Assembly (NCBI RefSeq): GCF_946463545.1
Contig: NZ_OX296583.1
Coordinates: forward strand, 1,277,035 to 1,341,034
Length of the DNA: 64,000 bases
Direction: 5' to 3'
Source of the DNA: Methanothermococcus thermolithotrophicus DSM 2095
GTDB taxonomy: Archaea; AGJL01; Methanococci; Methanococcales; Methanococcaceae
Within the stretch, counting starts at the first letter, position 1; each line of letters opens with the position of its first letter. Below, one piece after another: positions 9,163 through 19,913 of the stretch. The position numbers and the translations under genes were made by a program. The notes beneath the pieces were generated by a model. That model saw nothing but the letters and a program-made list of their open reading frames with translations, did not search any database and was not told where the DNA came from.

Positions 9163-11295
9163 ATGGATTTTGATGAAGAAGTTTTTCTAAATCTCTATGA
9201 AGATAAATTAAAACAGTACATTAAGGAGTATCTTTCTTCAAACACCATTAAAAACAATATATTCGAATTTGATGTGGAATGTTTTTTAAATAGATTTCCT
9301 GAAGCCTGTGAATTAAACGATCTGATAATTGAAAATCCAAAAAATGTTGAAGAATCCATATTTTACATTTTAAAGGAAGTTTATTTGGAACTATTTGGTG
9401 ATGACGATAGAACAAAAAGGGAGTTGGAAAAAGTACAGATAGCCTTTAAAAATCCACTTGGCTGTGAAAAGAAAATTGAAGATATTAACTCATCAGATAT
9501 TAATAGGCTTACCAAGTTTGAAGGAACCATAATAAAAGCTGCAAAAGTATGTGCTTTGTTAAAAAAAGCCTGTTTTGTATGTAGAAATTGTGGTGAAATA
9601 AGGTATAAAACAATTCATAACTATTTTGAAGATCCAAGGATGTTCTGCAAAAATGAAAACTGTAAAAGTGAGATGAGCCTTGATTTGGACAATTCATCAT
9701 ACATAAACATTCAAGAGCTGGAAATTCAACAACCAATAGATCTAATGAAGAACCCTGATGATCCCCCTAGAAGTATAAGGGTTTTTCTTGAAAACTCGGA
9801 AGGAATATACTCGGGAAGGGTTGATGTTGTAGGAACTGTAATGAAAAAACGTACCAAGCCAAATATGCCTGTTTTTGAGATATATGTGAAGAGTAACTAC
9901 ATAAAACTAAGTGAAAGTTTCCAGAAGATAGAGGTTAGGGACATAATAAACAGACCTGATTTAATCGATACCCTAAATGAGCTCGGTAAAAAAAAGAACA
10001 TAGTTGATATTCTTTCTCAATATCTAATACCTCAAATTAAAGGTTATGATTTGGTTAAAAGGGCAATATTTTTACAGCAGATAAAGGGATGTACTAAATT
10101 CCTCCCTGATGGAACCCAGCTTAGAAAAGATAGCCATATACTTTTGATTACAGATCCAGGAATTGGGAAATCTACAATGCTTAGGAGGATAACAAGATTA
10201 TTCCCACAAAACGCCTACGCATCTGTAACCACTGCAACTGGTGGGGGTTTAACTGCAAACGTTGTTAGGGAAAGTACTGAGATAGGAGATGGCTGGGTTG
10301 TTAAGCCAGGTGTTTTTGTTAGGGCCAATGAGGGAACTGCCTGTATTGATGAATTAACCGTGGACAAAAACGTTATGAAATATATTTTAGAAGCTATGGA
10401 AAGCCAGACGATTCACGTGAATAAAGGAGGTATAAATGTAAAATTACCTGCAAAATGTGCGGTGCTTGCAGCTTGTAACCCTAAACGTGGAAGGTTTGAT
10501 TTAAACATGGGTGTAGTTGAACAGATAGGCATCCCTTCACCGCTTTTGAGTAGATTCGATTTGATATTCCCATTGAAAGACATGCCAAATAGAAAAAGGG
10601 ATGAGGAAATCGCAGAACATATTTTAAACACCCACATTGAAACAGCAGTTAAAGACTATAAGATAATGGGAGCTATCGATATTGATGGTATTACTGTTGA
10701 TGAGAACCTTATAAAGAACTATATAATTTATGCTCGAACCTGTGCTTATTTCGAAGAAAATCATAATTTATTTACTGGTACAGAAGTGGATGAAACCAAG
10801 CTGAAAAATCCTTATTTAACAGATAAGGCCAAGAAGATAATAAAGGACTACTACATAAATATGAGGAAGTTAGGGGAGGGAAACAATCCAATTCCAGTAA
10901 CTGCAAGACAGTTAGAAGCTGCCATAAGACTTTCAGAAATGCATGCAAAAGCGAGACTTGCAAAGAAAGTGGAGGAGAAGGATGCCAAAGCGGCATTAAA
11001 TATTATAGAAGAATGTTTAAAGGAAATTGCATACGACCCAGAAACAGGAAAGTTCGATATAGACAAAGGAATGGGGCAAATGCCAAAATCAAAAGTAGAT
11101 AAAATGGATAAAATCCTGGACATAATACGTGAGCTCTCTGCTTTAAGTGATAACAAACTGGCTCATGAAGATGACATAATAGAAAAGGCGTCTGAATACA
11201 ACATATCTGAAAAAGATGTTGAAGATATTCTTGGAAAATTAAAGAGGAATGCTGAAATATTTTCCCCAAAATATGGATACTACAGGGTTTCATAG
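9163..11295 (+). CDS. mcm: MCM replicative DNA helicase
   Basis: 710-aa MCM of the archaeal hexameric 3'-5' helicase family. The N-terminal domain carries a zinc finger with two Cys pairs (CFVCRNCG near residue 135, and CKNENC near 163). The AAA+ core has Walker A DPGIGKST (about residue 331), Walker B CIDEL, sensor AACNPKRGRFD, and the arginine finger in PLLSRFDLIF (about residue 462). A C-terminal winged helix ends the protein. I chose ATG 9163 because GGTGAT lies 6 bp before it; an upstream in-frame start at 9106 falls inside the hairpin repeats. Methanococcales often carry several MCM paralogues, so this need not be the only one. Its ribosome-binding site is provided by the upstream repeat element. 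Confidence 0.92.
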   Translation: MDFDEEVFLNLYEDKLKQYIKEYLSSNTIKNNIFEFDVECFLNRFPEACELNDLIIENPKNVEESIFYILKEVYLELFGDDDRTKRELEKVQIAFKNPLGCEKKIEDINSSDINRLTKFEGTIIKAAKVCALLKKACFVCRNCGEIRYKTIHNYFEDPRMFCKNENCKSEMSLDLDNSSYINIQELEIQQPIDLMKNPDDPPRSIRVFLENSEGIYSGRVDVVGTVMKKRTKPNMPVFEIYVKSNYIKLSESFQKIEVRDIINRPDLIDTLNELGKKKNIVDILSQYLIPQIKGYDLVKRAIFLQQIKGCTKFLPDGTQLRKDSHILLITDPGIGKSTMLRRITRLFPQNAYASVTTATGGGLTANVVRESTEIGDGWVVKPGVFVRANEGTACIDELTVDKNVMKYILEAMESQTIHVNKGGINVKLPAKCAVLAACNPKRGRFDLNMGVVEQIGIPSPLLSRFDLIFPLKDMPNRKRDEEIAEHILNTHIETAVKDYKIMGAIDIDGITVDENLIKNYIIYARTCAYFEENHNLFTGTEVDETKLKNPYLTDKAKKIIKDYYINMRKLGEGNNPIPVTARQLEAAIRLSEMHAKARLAKKVEEKDAKAALNIIEECLKEIAYDPETGKFDIDKGMGQMPKSKVDKMDKILDIIRELSALSDNKLAHEDDIIEKASEYNISEKDVEDILGKLKRNAEIFSPKYGYYRVS

Positions 11296-11358
11296 TGGCG
11301 AAGCTAACAGAATACGACTATATATTATTTAATCTTAGAAATTTTAGGAGTTGGTAGT

Positions 11359-11763
11359 ATGGAAATTATATCAAAAATAAACGAAGAATTCGATAAACTA
11401 ATTGCACAAAAAGAAAGCAACATAATCACTATGTTGGAAGATTTAGAAGATGAATTTGAAAAAAAGTATGGGGATATGAGTTCACAGACTTCTGAACAAA
11501 TGGAGGAAATACAGGATTTAGAGGATGCACTATGGGATTTTACTGATGAAGTATTTGCACTGGTAAAACATGGAAATGTTCCATCTGAAGCATTTGAAGA
11601 ATTAAAAGAGATATTCAATGAGTACGTGGCAAAGGCGTTTACCGAAGAAATATTCAATGCAGAAGGTCTAACCTTCGAATTGAGAGCGTTTGCTAAAAAA
11701 TACGGAAAATATAAACCAACAGGATTAGCACTTGAAAAAGAGATAAAGGATGTAAAATTTTAA
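11359..11763 (+). CDS. hypothetical acidic helical protein
   Basis: 134 aa starting at an ATG behind AGGAGTTGGTAGT. The N-terminal half is strongly acidic and helical, predicted coiled-coil (NEEFDKLIAQKESNIITMLE, then EDLEDEFEKKYG). The C-terminal half is a mixed helical segment ending YGKYKPTGLALEKEIK. There is no signal peptide or membrane segment. It follows mcm by about 60 bp on the same strand and may share its transcript. The family is not recognised. It is convergent with the next minus-strand gene, with only about 10 bp between the two stops. Confidence 0.6.
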   Translation: MEIISKINEEFDKLIAQKESNIITMLEDLEDEFEKKYGDMSSQTSEQMEEIQDLEDALWDFTDEVFALVKHGNVPSEAFEELKEIFNEYVAKAFTEEIFNAEGLTFELRAFAKKYGKYKPTGLALEKEIKDVKF

Positions 11764-11772
11764 GTGATACAT

Positions 11773-12408
11773 TCAAATAGAATCATTTACCAATTCAGTT
11801 AAGTCCACCAACACTGATAATTTATTTTTTGCCTCTAAAAATGATGTTTCATTCAGTAAATCAAGTATTTGACTGGTGTAACAGTATGTTCCGCCATTTT
11901 CTAAAATTTTTCTAGTTACAAGTAAATTTGACGCATCAAATGGTGTAACGAGCATAAATGGAATTTCATCCTGTCCGATGTATTCTTTTAAAAGTTCCCT
12001 TTTGTGAGGTATTTTATCTCGAAGGTCACGTACTCTTTCCTTTGAGATACATGTTTCTATAAAACCAATATCTCCTTTTTCATTTGCTATAATTATATCG
12101 TATTCTGCCAAACATATCATATCCTTCCAAATAACAAAATCTCCTGTGGGGTTATAATGTAATCCATTCTCAGGTCTGTCTGTTTTATCCCATGTAAAGA
12201 GCATATCGCGCCCTTTTCTGGCAACTTTCAAACCATTAGTTTTTTTAGCAATATTGACAATAGCTTCGTATATTATATATTCGTACCAACGCCCTTTTGT
12301 ATGTAATAACCAAGGTTCGTCTCGAATATGATTGGCTGAATTGGTTAGTATATCTTTTGAAAACTTAAAAGATTCTAATTCTCCTTTAAGAATGTTCATT
12401 ATATTCAT
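11773..12408 (-). CDS. hypothetical protein with a degenerate nuclease-like core
   Basis: 211 aa, no recognised family. The order of elements resembles a PD-(D/E)xK nuclease: an N-terminal helix with KGRWYEYIIYEAI (an acidic residue in the first helix), then LAEYDIIIANEKGDIGFIET (Asp on the first strand), with E-T-C where active nucleases have E-x-K. A conserved-looking basic segment RVRDLRDKIPHKREL follows. The Cys replacing Lys could mean loss of catalysis or a different chemistry. It ends with a helical tail. It is monocistronic, convergent with the acidic protein gene and upstream of cimA on the same strand with a 60-bp gap. Confidence 0.5.
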   Translation of the reverse strand: MNIMNILKGELESFKFSKDILTNSANHIRDEPWLLHTKGRWYEYIIYEAIVNIAKKTNGLKVARKGRDMLFTWDKTDRPENGLHYNPTGDFVIWKDMICLAEYDIIIANEKGDIGFIETCISKERVRDLRDKIPHKRELLKEYIGQDEIPFMLVTPFDASNLLVTRKILENGGTYCYTSQILDLLNETSFLEAKNKLSVLVDLTELVNDSI

Positions 12409-12473
12409 AGAAACACTTTTTGAAAAATTTAAAAAATAAAATAGTAGTTCTTTTTTAAAATAATATATTATGA

Positions 12474-13949
12474 TTACATAAGCAAGTTGATTCCTTCCAT
12501 TAAAGCTTCAACAGATGCTATTATTATGTCCCCATGTGCTTTTTTAACTTCCACAGTTTCACTACCTCTTCTTAAGTTGACGGTAACTTCGATTAAGGCA
12601 TCTGTACCTCCACTAATGGCTTTAACGTTGTAATCTTCAAGTTCTATATCTGCTACGCCACTTAAAGCTTTTCTAACTGCATTAATTGCAGCATCAACTG
12701 GTCCAACACCATAGGAAGATTCTAAAATACCTTCTTTTTTACATTCATCTGCAAACTTCAATTTAATTGATGCCAGTGGCGTTACCTTGTTTCCAGATAT
12801 TACTGTAAGTTCATCCAACAATACTTTTTTCTCTATTTCTACGCCTATTACTTCGTTTATGATGGTTTTTAAGTCCACATCTGAGATGTATTTACCCAAG
12901 TCCCCAAAGTTCTTAATTCTCTCATAAACTTCCTCAAACTGTTCATCAGTTAATTCAATGTTCATCAACTCAAGTTTGTATTTTAATGCAGCTTTTCCAC
13001 TGTGTTTTCCAAGTATAATTCTTCTTTTATTACCTACGAGCTCAGGTGGTATAGGTTCGTAGGTCTGAGTATTTTTAATAAGTCCATCTACGTGAATTCC
13101 TGCCTCATGGGCAAATGCATTGTCTCCAACTATTGCCTTATTTTGAGGCACTGGGAGGTTCATATATTTGGATACCATTCTTGAAGTTTTGTACAGCTTT
13201 TCGGTTTTTACATTTGTTTTGATGTTGTAAAGTGTATGAAGTGCCATTACAACTTCTTCTAAAGATGCATTTCCGGCCCTTTCTCCAGTTCCATTCATGG
13301 CTACGTGGCACTGTTCTGCACCGCCCCTAACTGCTGAAACTGTGTTTGCAGTGGCCATTCCAAAGTCATTGTGACAGTGGACAGATATTGGAATATCTAT
13401 GTTTTCCTTAAGTGTTTTAAATAACTCCATGGATTTTTCTGGTGTTAAGATACCGACGGTATCGCATACACATGCACGATCGGCTTTTAATTCGCTTCCT
13501 TTTTTAAAGAGCTCAATTAAAAAATCTAAATCACTTCTTGTAGCATCTTCAGCAGAGAGCTCTACAATTAGACCATGATCTTTTGCATATTCAATTGCTT
13601 TCAATGCGGCATTTAGTGTTTCTTCAGGAGTTTTCCTTAATTTATATTTCATATGGATATCTGAGGTAGGGACTACTAAATGAATACTATCCACATCACA
13701 CTCTAATGCAGAATCTATATCAACTGTTAAAGCCCTTACAAAGGAGCATATTTCTGCATTTAAATTCTGCTGAGTTATTAACTTTATTGCTTCCCTTTCT
13801 CCTTTTGATGTTATGGCACTTCCTGCTTCTATAACATCCACTCCCAATTCATCTAGTTTTATGGCTAGCTCTAACTTCTGACTTGGAGTTAAAGACACCC
13901 CTGGAGTTTGTTCTCCGTCTCTCAATGTAGTATCAAATATTCTCACCAT
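12474..13949 (-). CDS. cimA: (R)-citramalate synthase
   Basis: About 491 aa of the DRE-TIM metallolyase family, condensing acetyl-CoA with pyruvate to (R)-citramalate, the threonine-independent route to isoleucine. The catalytic DTTLRDGEQTPG begins at residue 5, the metal-binding HCHNDFGMA is present, and so is the C-terminal regulatory domain with SYGVGPVDAAINAVRKAL. The sequence resembles the characterised Methanocaldococcus enzyme more than LeuA or AksA, as I remember them; the three paralogues are hard to separate by eye. Start ATG 13949 has AGTGAT upstream; an in-frame GTG at 13958 overlaps that site. It is divergent from lysC across about 500 bp. Confidence 0.82.
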   Translation of the reverse strand: MVRIFDTTLRDGEQTPGVSLTPSQKLELAIKLDELGVDVIEAGSAITSKGEREAIKLITQQNLNAEICSFVRALTVDIDSALECDVDSIHLVVPTSDIHMKYKLRKTPEETLNAALKAIEYAKDHGLIVELSAEDATRSDLDFLIELFKKGSELKADRACVCDTVGILTPEKSMELFKTLKENIDIPISVHCHNDFGMATANTVSAVRGGAEQCHVAMNGTGERAGNASLEEVVMALHTLYNIKTNVKTEKLYKTSRMVSKYMNLPVPQNKAIVGDNAFAHEAGIHVDGLIKNTQTYEPIPPELVGNKRRIILGKHSGKAALKYKLELMNIELTDEQFEEVYERIKNFGDLGKYISDVDLKTIINEVIGVEIEKKVLLDELTVISGNKVTPLASIKLKFADECKKEGILESSYGVGPVDAAINAVRKALSGVADIELEDYNVKAISGGTDALIEVTVNLRRGSETVEVKKAHGDIIIASVEALMEGINLLM

Positions 13950-15862
<1,913 letters not shown>

Positions 15863-15952
15863 TTAAATTAACAAAATAATTTATTTTCTATTTTTCATCT
15901 GTTTTAATAAAATAAAAAAATAAAATAGTTATATTAAATTTAGAGTATGGAA

Positions 15953-17185
15953 TTAATCTTTAGTTATTAATTCTTCAGGAACAAGTTCTTCTTTTATTCC
16001 TTTTCTACCCTTTGGATGGCTTCTTTCTTTATCTTCTTCTATTTGTTTTTCTACAGATATTAGAGCATCTTTCAATGCTTCTATGAAATCCCATCTTTGT
16101 TTTTCAACTACGAGCTGTAGGTCTTCTCCTTCTGAGATTATTCTTTTTGTTGAAGATAGTTTTGGTCTTCCTTCCCCTACATATAACTTTCTTGGTGTTT
16201 TTACATATACTTTAATTGTATAGTATGGAACTCCACCTTTGTCATGTTCCTTTTTCATGACAATTTTAATCCAGTGTAGTCTTTTTGAGTAGGTCACTAT
16301 CTTTTTAACTTCTGTTGCTATGATTCTTTCTGCCAATTCTTTTAGTTCAACATCAAATTCACCTTGGAGCTCTACTTCAATAGTTGATACTTCTTTTAAC
16401 TCTTTGATGTATTTCATTATGTCCAATCTTGTTACTATGCCCCTCAAAGTATCTTTTTTAACTATTGGAACTCCCCTAATATCGTGTTTTTCCATTAATT
16501 CTGCAACATCTGCAATTGAAGCACTTATGTCTGCAGTTATTAATGGAGAATTCATTATAGTTGATACTGGTTGTGCCATTCGCGGCACTTTTTCCCCTGC
16601 AAATTCGCCAACGGTCATTTTTCTTTTAGGCTTAAAGACTTTTCCAATTATATCATCTTCAGTTACAATACCAACAGGTTTTCCATCTTCATCGAGTACT
16701 ACAAGCCTTCCAATGTTATACTTTTTCATTAAACTTCTCGCTTTACCTATGCTTTCATCTTTATCTATTGTTATGGGGCTTCTTGTCATTATCTTACTAA
16801 CTTTTACGTCTTTTAGTAACTCTGAAGTTGCTGCTCTTTTCATTATGTCGTAGTCAGTTACTATCCCTACCAAATTTCCTTCTTCATCCACAATTGGTGC
16901 AGCTCTTTGCCCACTGTCTATCATCTGACATACGGCCTCCATTGTGGGAACGTCTTGTTTTATACAGTGGGGTTTGAACATTAACTCTGCAACTTTTTCG
17001 TTTAATGAAGTTGCAAGTAGAAGATCGTGTATTGTTACTAAATATATTTCCTTATTTTCGTCTACGATCACCAAATTGTGGAATTTGTTACTTTCCATTA
17101 CCCCTATAGCTTTGGATATTGGAGTCTCAGGAGTTATTGTAACTACTTCCTTTGTTGCTATGTCTATTACTGGTTCTTTCAACAT
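15953..17185 (-). CDS. four-CBS-domain protein with a ribosome-hibernation-factor-like C-terminus
   Basis: 410 aa. Four CBS modules in tandem fill about residues 1-270 (for example TISKAIGVMESNKFHNLVIV, PIVDEEGNLVGIVTDYDIMK, YNIGRLVVLDEDGKPVGIVT, HDIRGVPIVKKDTLRGIVT), which usually bind adenine nucleotides. The C-terminal 130 residues (VELQGEFDVELKELAERIIA onward) have an alternating strand/helix pattern with basic strands such as KIVTYSKRLHWIKIVMKK. By shape this recalls HPF/RaiA ribosome-binding proteins; that is inference. Start ATG 17185 has a strong GGGGGAGA site. It is followed by purQ and the histone gene further along on the same strand, but with a 220-bp gap. Confidence 0.7.
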   Translation of the reverse strand: MLKEPVIDIATKEVVTITPETPISKAIGVMESNKFHNLVIVDENKEIYLVTIHDLLLATSLNEKVAELMFKPHCIKQDVPTMEAVCQMIDSGQRAAPIVDEEGNLVGIVTDYDIMKRAATSELLKDVKVSKIMTRSPITIDKDESIGKARSLMKKYNIGRLVVLDEDGKPVGIVTEDDIIGKVFKPKRKMTVGEFAGEKVPRMAQPVSTIMNSPLITADISASIADVAELMEKHDIRGVPIVKKDTLRGIVTRLDIMKYIKELKEVSTIEVELQGEFDVELKELAERIIATEVKKIVTYSKRLHWIKIVMKKEHDKGGVPYYTIKVYVKTPRKLYVGEGRPKLSSTKRIISEGEDLQLVVEKQRWDFIEALKDALISVEKQIEEDKERSHPKGRKGIKEELVPEELITKD

Positions 17186-17409
17186 CTTTCTCCCCCTAAC
17201 TGTTATACAATATATACTCTGTGATTACTATTTTATATTATTTCCGATATGATTCCTTAATTGGGACTAGGGGGTAAAAACAAAATAGAAAATAGAAAGA
17301 AAAAAATTAAAAATTAAATTGACAAAACATCTAGTATGATTTATTCAAAATAGAAAAAAAGAAATAGAAAATAACATTAAAATAATTAACTACATATTGC
17401 AACTTTGTT

Positions 17410-18093
17410 TTATTTGTAGTTCAGCATTCCTTTAAACATTCTTAAGCCATCATCAGATCCAAGTTCTTTTTCACTGGCCCTTTCTGGATGGGGCATTAAT
17501 AAAACACAGTTGCCTTTTTCATTGCAAACCCCAGCTATGTTGTCTACTGAACCATTTGGGTTGCTGTCTTCTGTGATTTCTCCATTTTCATCACAGTATT
17601 TAAATACAATCATGTTATTTTTGTACATTGTTTGTAGTGTGTCTTCGTCTGTGTAAAATCTACCTTCAGCATGGGCAATAGGTATTTTTAATACTTCTCC
17701 TTTTTCATAGTATTTTGTAAAAGGAGTTTTGTTGTTTTCTACCCTTATATACACCCATTTACATATAAACTTTGAATTTAAATTGTTTGTTAAAGTACCG
17801 TAAGAGAATCCTGCTTCTAAACCAATCTGAGCTCCGTTACAGATTCCTAAAACTGGTTTCCCTTCATCAACCATCTTTTTTAATCCCATTATTACTGGAG
17901 TTTTTGAGCTAATAGCACCAGCTCTTAGGTAATCACCGTAAGAGAATCCGCCGGGAATCACTGCACCATCAAATCCATCTAAATCGGTTTCAGTAAACCA
18001 TACTAATTCTGGTTTTCCACCCGCCAATTCAACTGCATGACACACGTCTTTATCACAGTTGGTACCAAGAAACTTTGTAATTGCAACCTTCAT
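17410..18093 (-). CDS. purQ: phosphoribosylformylglycinamidine synthase, glutaminase subunit
   Basis: 227-aa class I glutamine amidotransferase that supplies ammonia to PurL in step four of purine synthesis. It has the family-typical FSYGDYLRAGAI loop, the nucleophile in GICNGAQIG (Cys), and the His/Glu pair in LMPHPERASE. The start ATG at 18093 follows GGTG. The gene is 23 bp downstream of the histone gene on the same strand, so the two may be co-transcribed. PurS and PurL are not in the window. Confidence 0.93.
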   Translation of the reverse strand: MKVAITKFLGTNCDKDVCHAVELAGGKPELVWFTETDLDGFDGAVIPGGFSYGDYLRAGAISSKTPVIMGLKKMVDEGKPVLGICNGAQIGLEAGFSYGTLTNNLNSKFICKWVYIRVENNKTPFTKYYEKGEVLKIPIAHAEGRFYTDEDTLQTMYKNNMIVFKYCDENGEITEDSNPNGSVDNIAGVCNEKGNCVLLMPHPERASEKELGSDDGLRMFKGMLNYK

Positions 18094-18116
18094 GACTACA
18101 CCTTCATGTAGAGAAT

Positions 18117-18416
18117 TTAAACTCTTTTTAGTTCAGATGCCAATACCTTTAAGAATTCTTTTGTTAGTATATGTACTTTTTCAGTTCTATCAGCAAGTTC
18201 AACGATTTTCACTCTTAGTCTTTCTTCATCACATCGTTCAATGTCTCTTGCCTTAATGGTCTTTCTCTTATCATTTCTAGCATTTTCTTCAGCTAATTTT
18301 GTTGTGGTTACGATTATCTCCTGTAAAATCCCTACCAACATTTCTACAGATTCAGCTGAAATGTTCATATCTGTGTTTTCTTTCATTAATCTTTTAACAG
18401 TTCCTTTTGGTATCAT
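18117..18416 (-). CDS. archaeal histone with C-terminal extension
   Basis: 99 aa. Residues 1-68 form a histone fold (IPKGTVKRLMKEN, SVEMLVGILQEIIVTTTKLA, RKTIKARDIERCDEERLRV). A further 30 residues (VELADRTEKVHILTKEFLK to the end) make an extra helix not found in HMf-type histones of about 67 residues. This organisation matches the M. jannaschii histone MJ1647, whose C-terminal helix drives tetramer formation and DNA bridging (established for that protein; transfer here is inference). GGAGG precedes the ATG. The gene lies 23 bp upstream of purQ. Confidence 0.85.
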   Translation of the reverse strand: MIPKGTVKRLMKENTDMNISAESVEMLVGILQEIIVTTTKLAEENARNDKRKTIKARDIERCDEERLRVKIVELADRTEKVHILTKEFLKVLASELKRV

Positions 18417-18657
18417 TATATGCCTCCATTAAAGTCTTCAAATACATATGTATTATAGTTATTTAAATCTTTTTTAAGTCTTAAGAAAACTAAGTATAGT
18501 TGGTGTGCAATTTTAATTAAGCATATTACATACATCTAAAATTAAAAAACTATCAAATATTGTTTAATTTAAACAAATAAAAACATTAGAATAAATTTTA
18601 TTTATTATTTTATATTTATGTAATGCACATCACCTAAACTAAAATTAAATTTTGGTA

Positions 18658-19719
18658 TTACATGTTCCCGAGTGGGACGATATTATTTTCTTCAAACTCT
18701 ATAAACTCTTCCCAGTGTTTTTTACACTCACAGTTTATATTTAGTATTTCAAGATTTTGTGTAAGTGTGAATTCAGTTAACGCATCCTTTATTTTATAAT
18801 TGCATTTACAATCAAGAGTGTTGTGAGCTCCTCTTTTTGTTGGAATTCCTGATGTATCACACATTATAAGTTTATCAGGATTTTGGCCTTTAACTTCTTT
18901 TAAGATTTCCAAAATACTCCATAAGAAGGGTGGTCTGTACTGATCCTTTTTCCACAGTGTTTCTACCAAAGTTCCTTTGTGGATGGTTGATGGACAGTAG
19001 GATATTCTACTACATCCTAACTCAATACATTGGTTTGCAGAGTTTATAGAATCGATTATTGCCTCTTTTTCAGTTATGAAAGGCGGTTTTATTAAAAGAT
19101 AGGCTTTAATTCCAACGCTGTACTTTTTTGCAGTTTCTATTGCTTTAACTATTTCTTCTCTTGAAACTCCTTTATGGATTGATACATTTCTTATTTTTTC
19201 GTTTAGCGATTCTATACCTACTCCGATTTCAACGTTACAGCTGAGATACTTCCTAATTGTTTCTAAATTTTCATCGGTTATATACTCGGGCCTAGATTCC
19301 ATGGCAACTTCTTTTACACCGAGCTCGCCAATTTTTTTAAGTATATATTCCCTAGCTTCCTTTGGAACTTCAAAGTCATCTAAGAAACTACCTGAAGTGA
19401 ATAATTTAACTGAAAACCCTTCTGGATTTTTATCTATCTGTTCTTTGAATTTGCCCAATGCACTGTTAAATTGATTTATTAAATTCTCAACACTGATTTC
19501 TATCGGGGAGCTGTCCATTAAATAACTACACATTGTACAGCCCCCACTTTCATAAGCCCATCTGCATCCGACAGTTCTTAAAATTATTGTTAAGCTCTTT
19601 CCGAGTGTTTTATCCAAAAATATATCATCCTGAACCCATGTGGCTATTGGTCTGTCTGGATTCGGTTTTTTTCTTCTTTTTAAATGTCTTTCTCGCATAC
19701 TCTTTAAAAATACTTTCAT
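18658..19719 (-). CDS. radical SAM protein of the archaeosine-synthase (RaSEA/TIGR01210) type
   Basis: 353 aa. The cluster-binding region GCRWAYESGGCTMCSYLMD gives the unusual spacing C-x8-C-x2-C of this family, following the TIILRTVGCRW strand. ASRPEY-like and glycine-rich SAM motifs are present as VKLFTSGSFLDD and EVAMESRPEYI. A cysteine-rich C-terminus (CDTSGIPTKRGAHNTLDCKC and NINCECKK) may hold a second metal site. RaSEA converts the ArcS product on tRNA position 15 to archaeosine (established for the Thermococcus enzyme). The ATG follows GAGGAG. It is a single gene, with 240 bp of AT-rich DNA between it and the histone gene. Confidence 0.75.
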   Translation of the reverse strand: MKVFLKSMRERHLKRRKKPNPDRPIATWVQDDIFLDKTLGKSLTIILRTVGCRWAYESGGCTMCSYLMDSSPIEISVENLINQFNSALGKFKEQIDKNPEGFSVKLFTSGSFLDDFEVPKEAREYILKKIGELGVKEVAMESRPEYITDENLETIRKYLSCNVEIGVGIESLNEKIRNVSIHKGVSREEIVKAIETAKKYSVGIKAYLLIKPPFITEKEAIIDSINSANQCIELGCSRISYCPSTIHKGTLVETLWKKDQYRPPFLWSILEILKEVKGQNPDKLIMCDTSGIPTKRGAHNTLDCKCNYKIKDALTEFTLTQNLEILNINCECKKHWEEFIEFEENNIVPLGNM

Positions 19720-19814
19720 TTTTTTCTCCTCAGGTAAATTTAGTGGATAACTCCGTCAAATAAAAACCATCATACATAATACACAATAAATATTTAAAAA
19801 AATAAATAAATTAA

Positions 19815-19905
19815 CCTTCGAGCAGAGCTACGAAGATTTGTAGTTTTGGTAAAACAAGAATCTTAAAACTAAGGTTTTAAATCCTGCCTATTTCATTCAC
19901 TACGA
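19815..19905. repeat. degenerate hairpin-repeat remnant downstream of carB2
   Basis: Contains ACCTTCGAGCAGAGCTACGAAG and TTAAAAC-taag-GTTTTAA, followed by CCTATTTCATTCACTACGAA. The linker words (AGCTAC, ATTTCATTC) match those in the 8853-9160 cluster, so this looks like a decayed member of the same family. It lies between the convergent-side end of carB2 and the start of the radical SAM gene. Confidence 0.55.
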
Positions 19906-19913
19906 ACTAAATA

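Noticed and set aside
12474-13949. 2-isopropylmalate or homocitrate synthase (LeuA/AksA) as the identity
   Set aside because: Remembered similarity over the whole length favours CimA, but the three paralogues are close, so confidence was lowered rather than the call changed.
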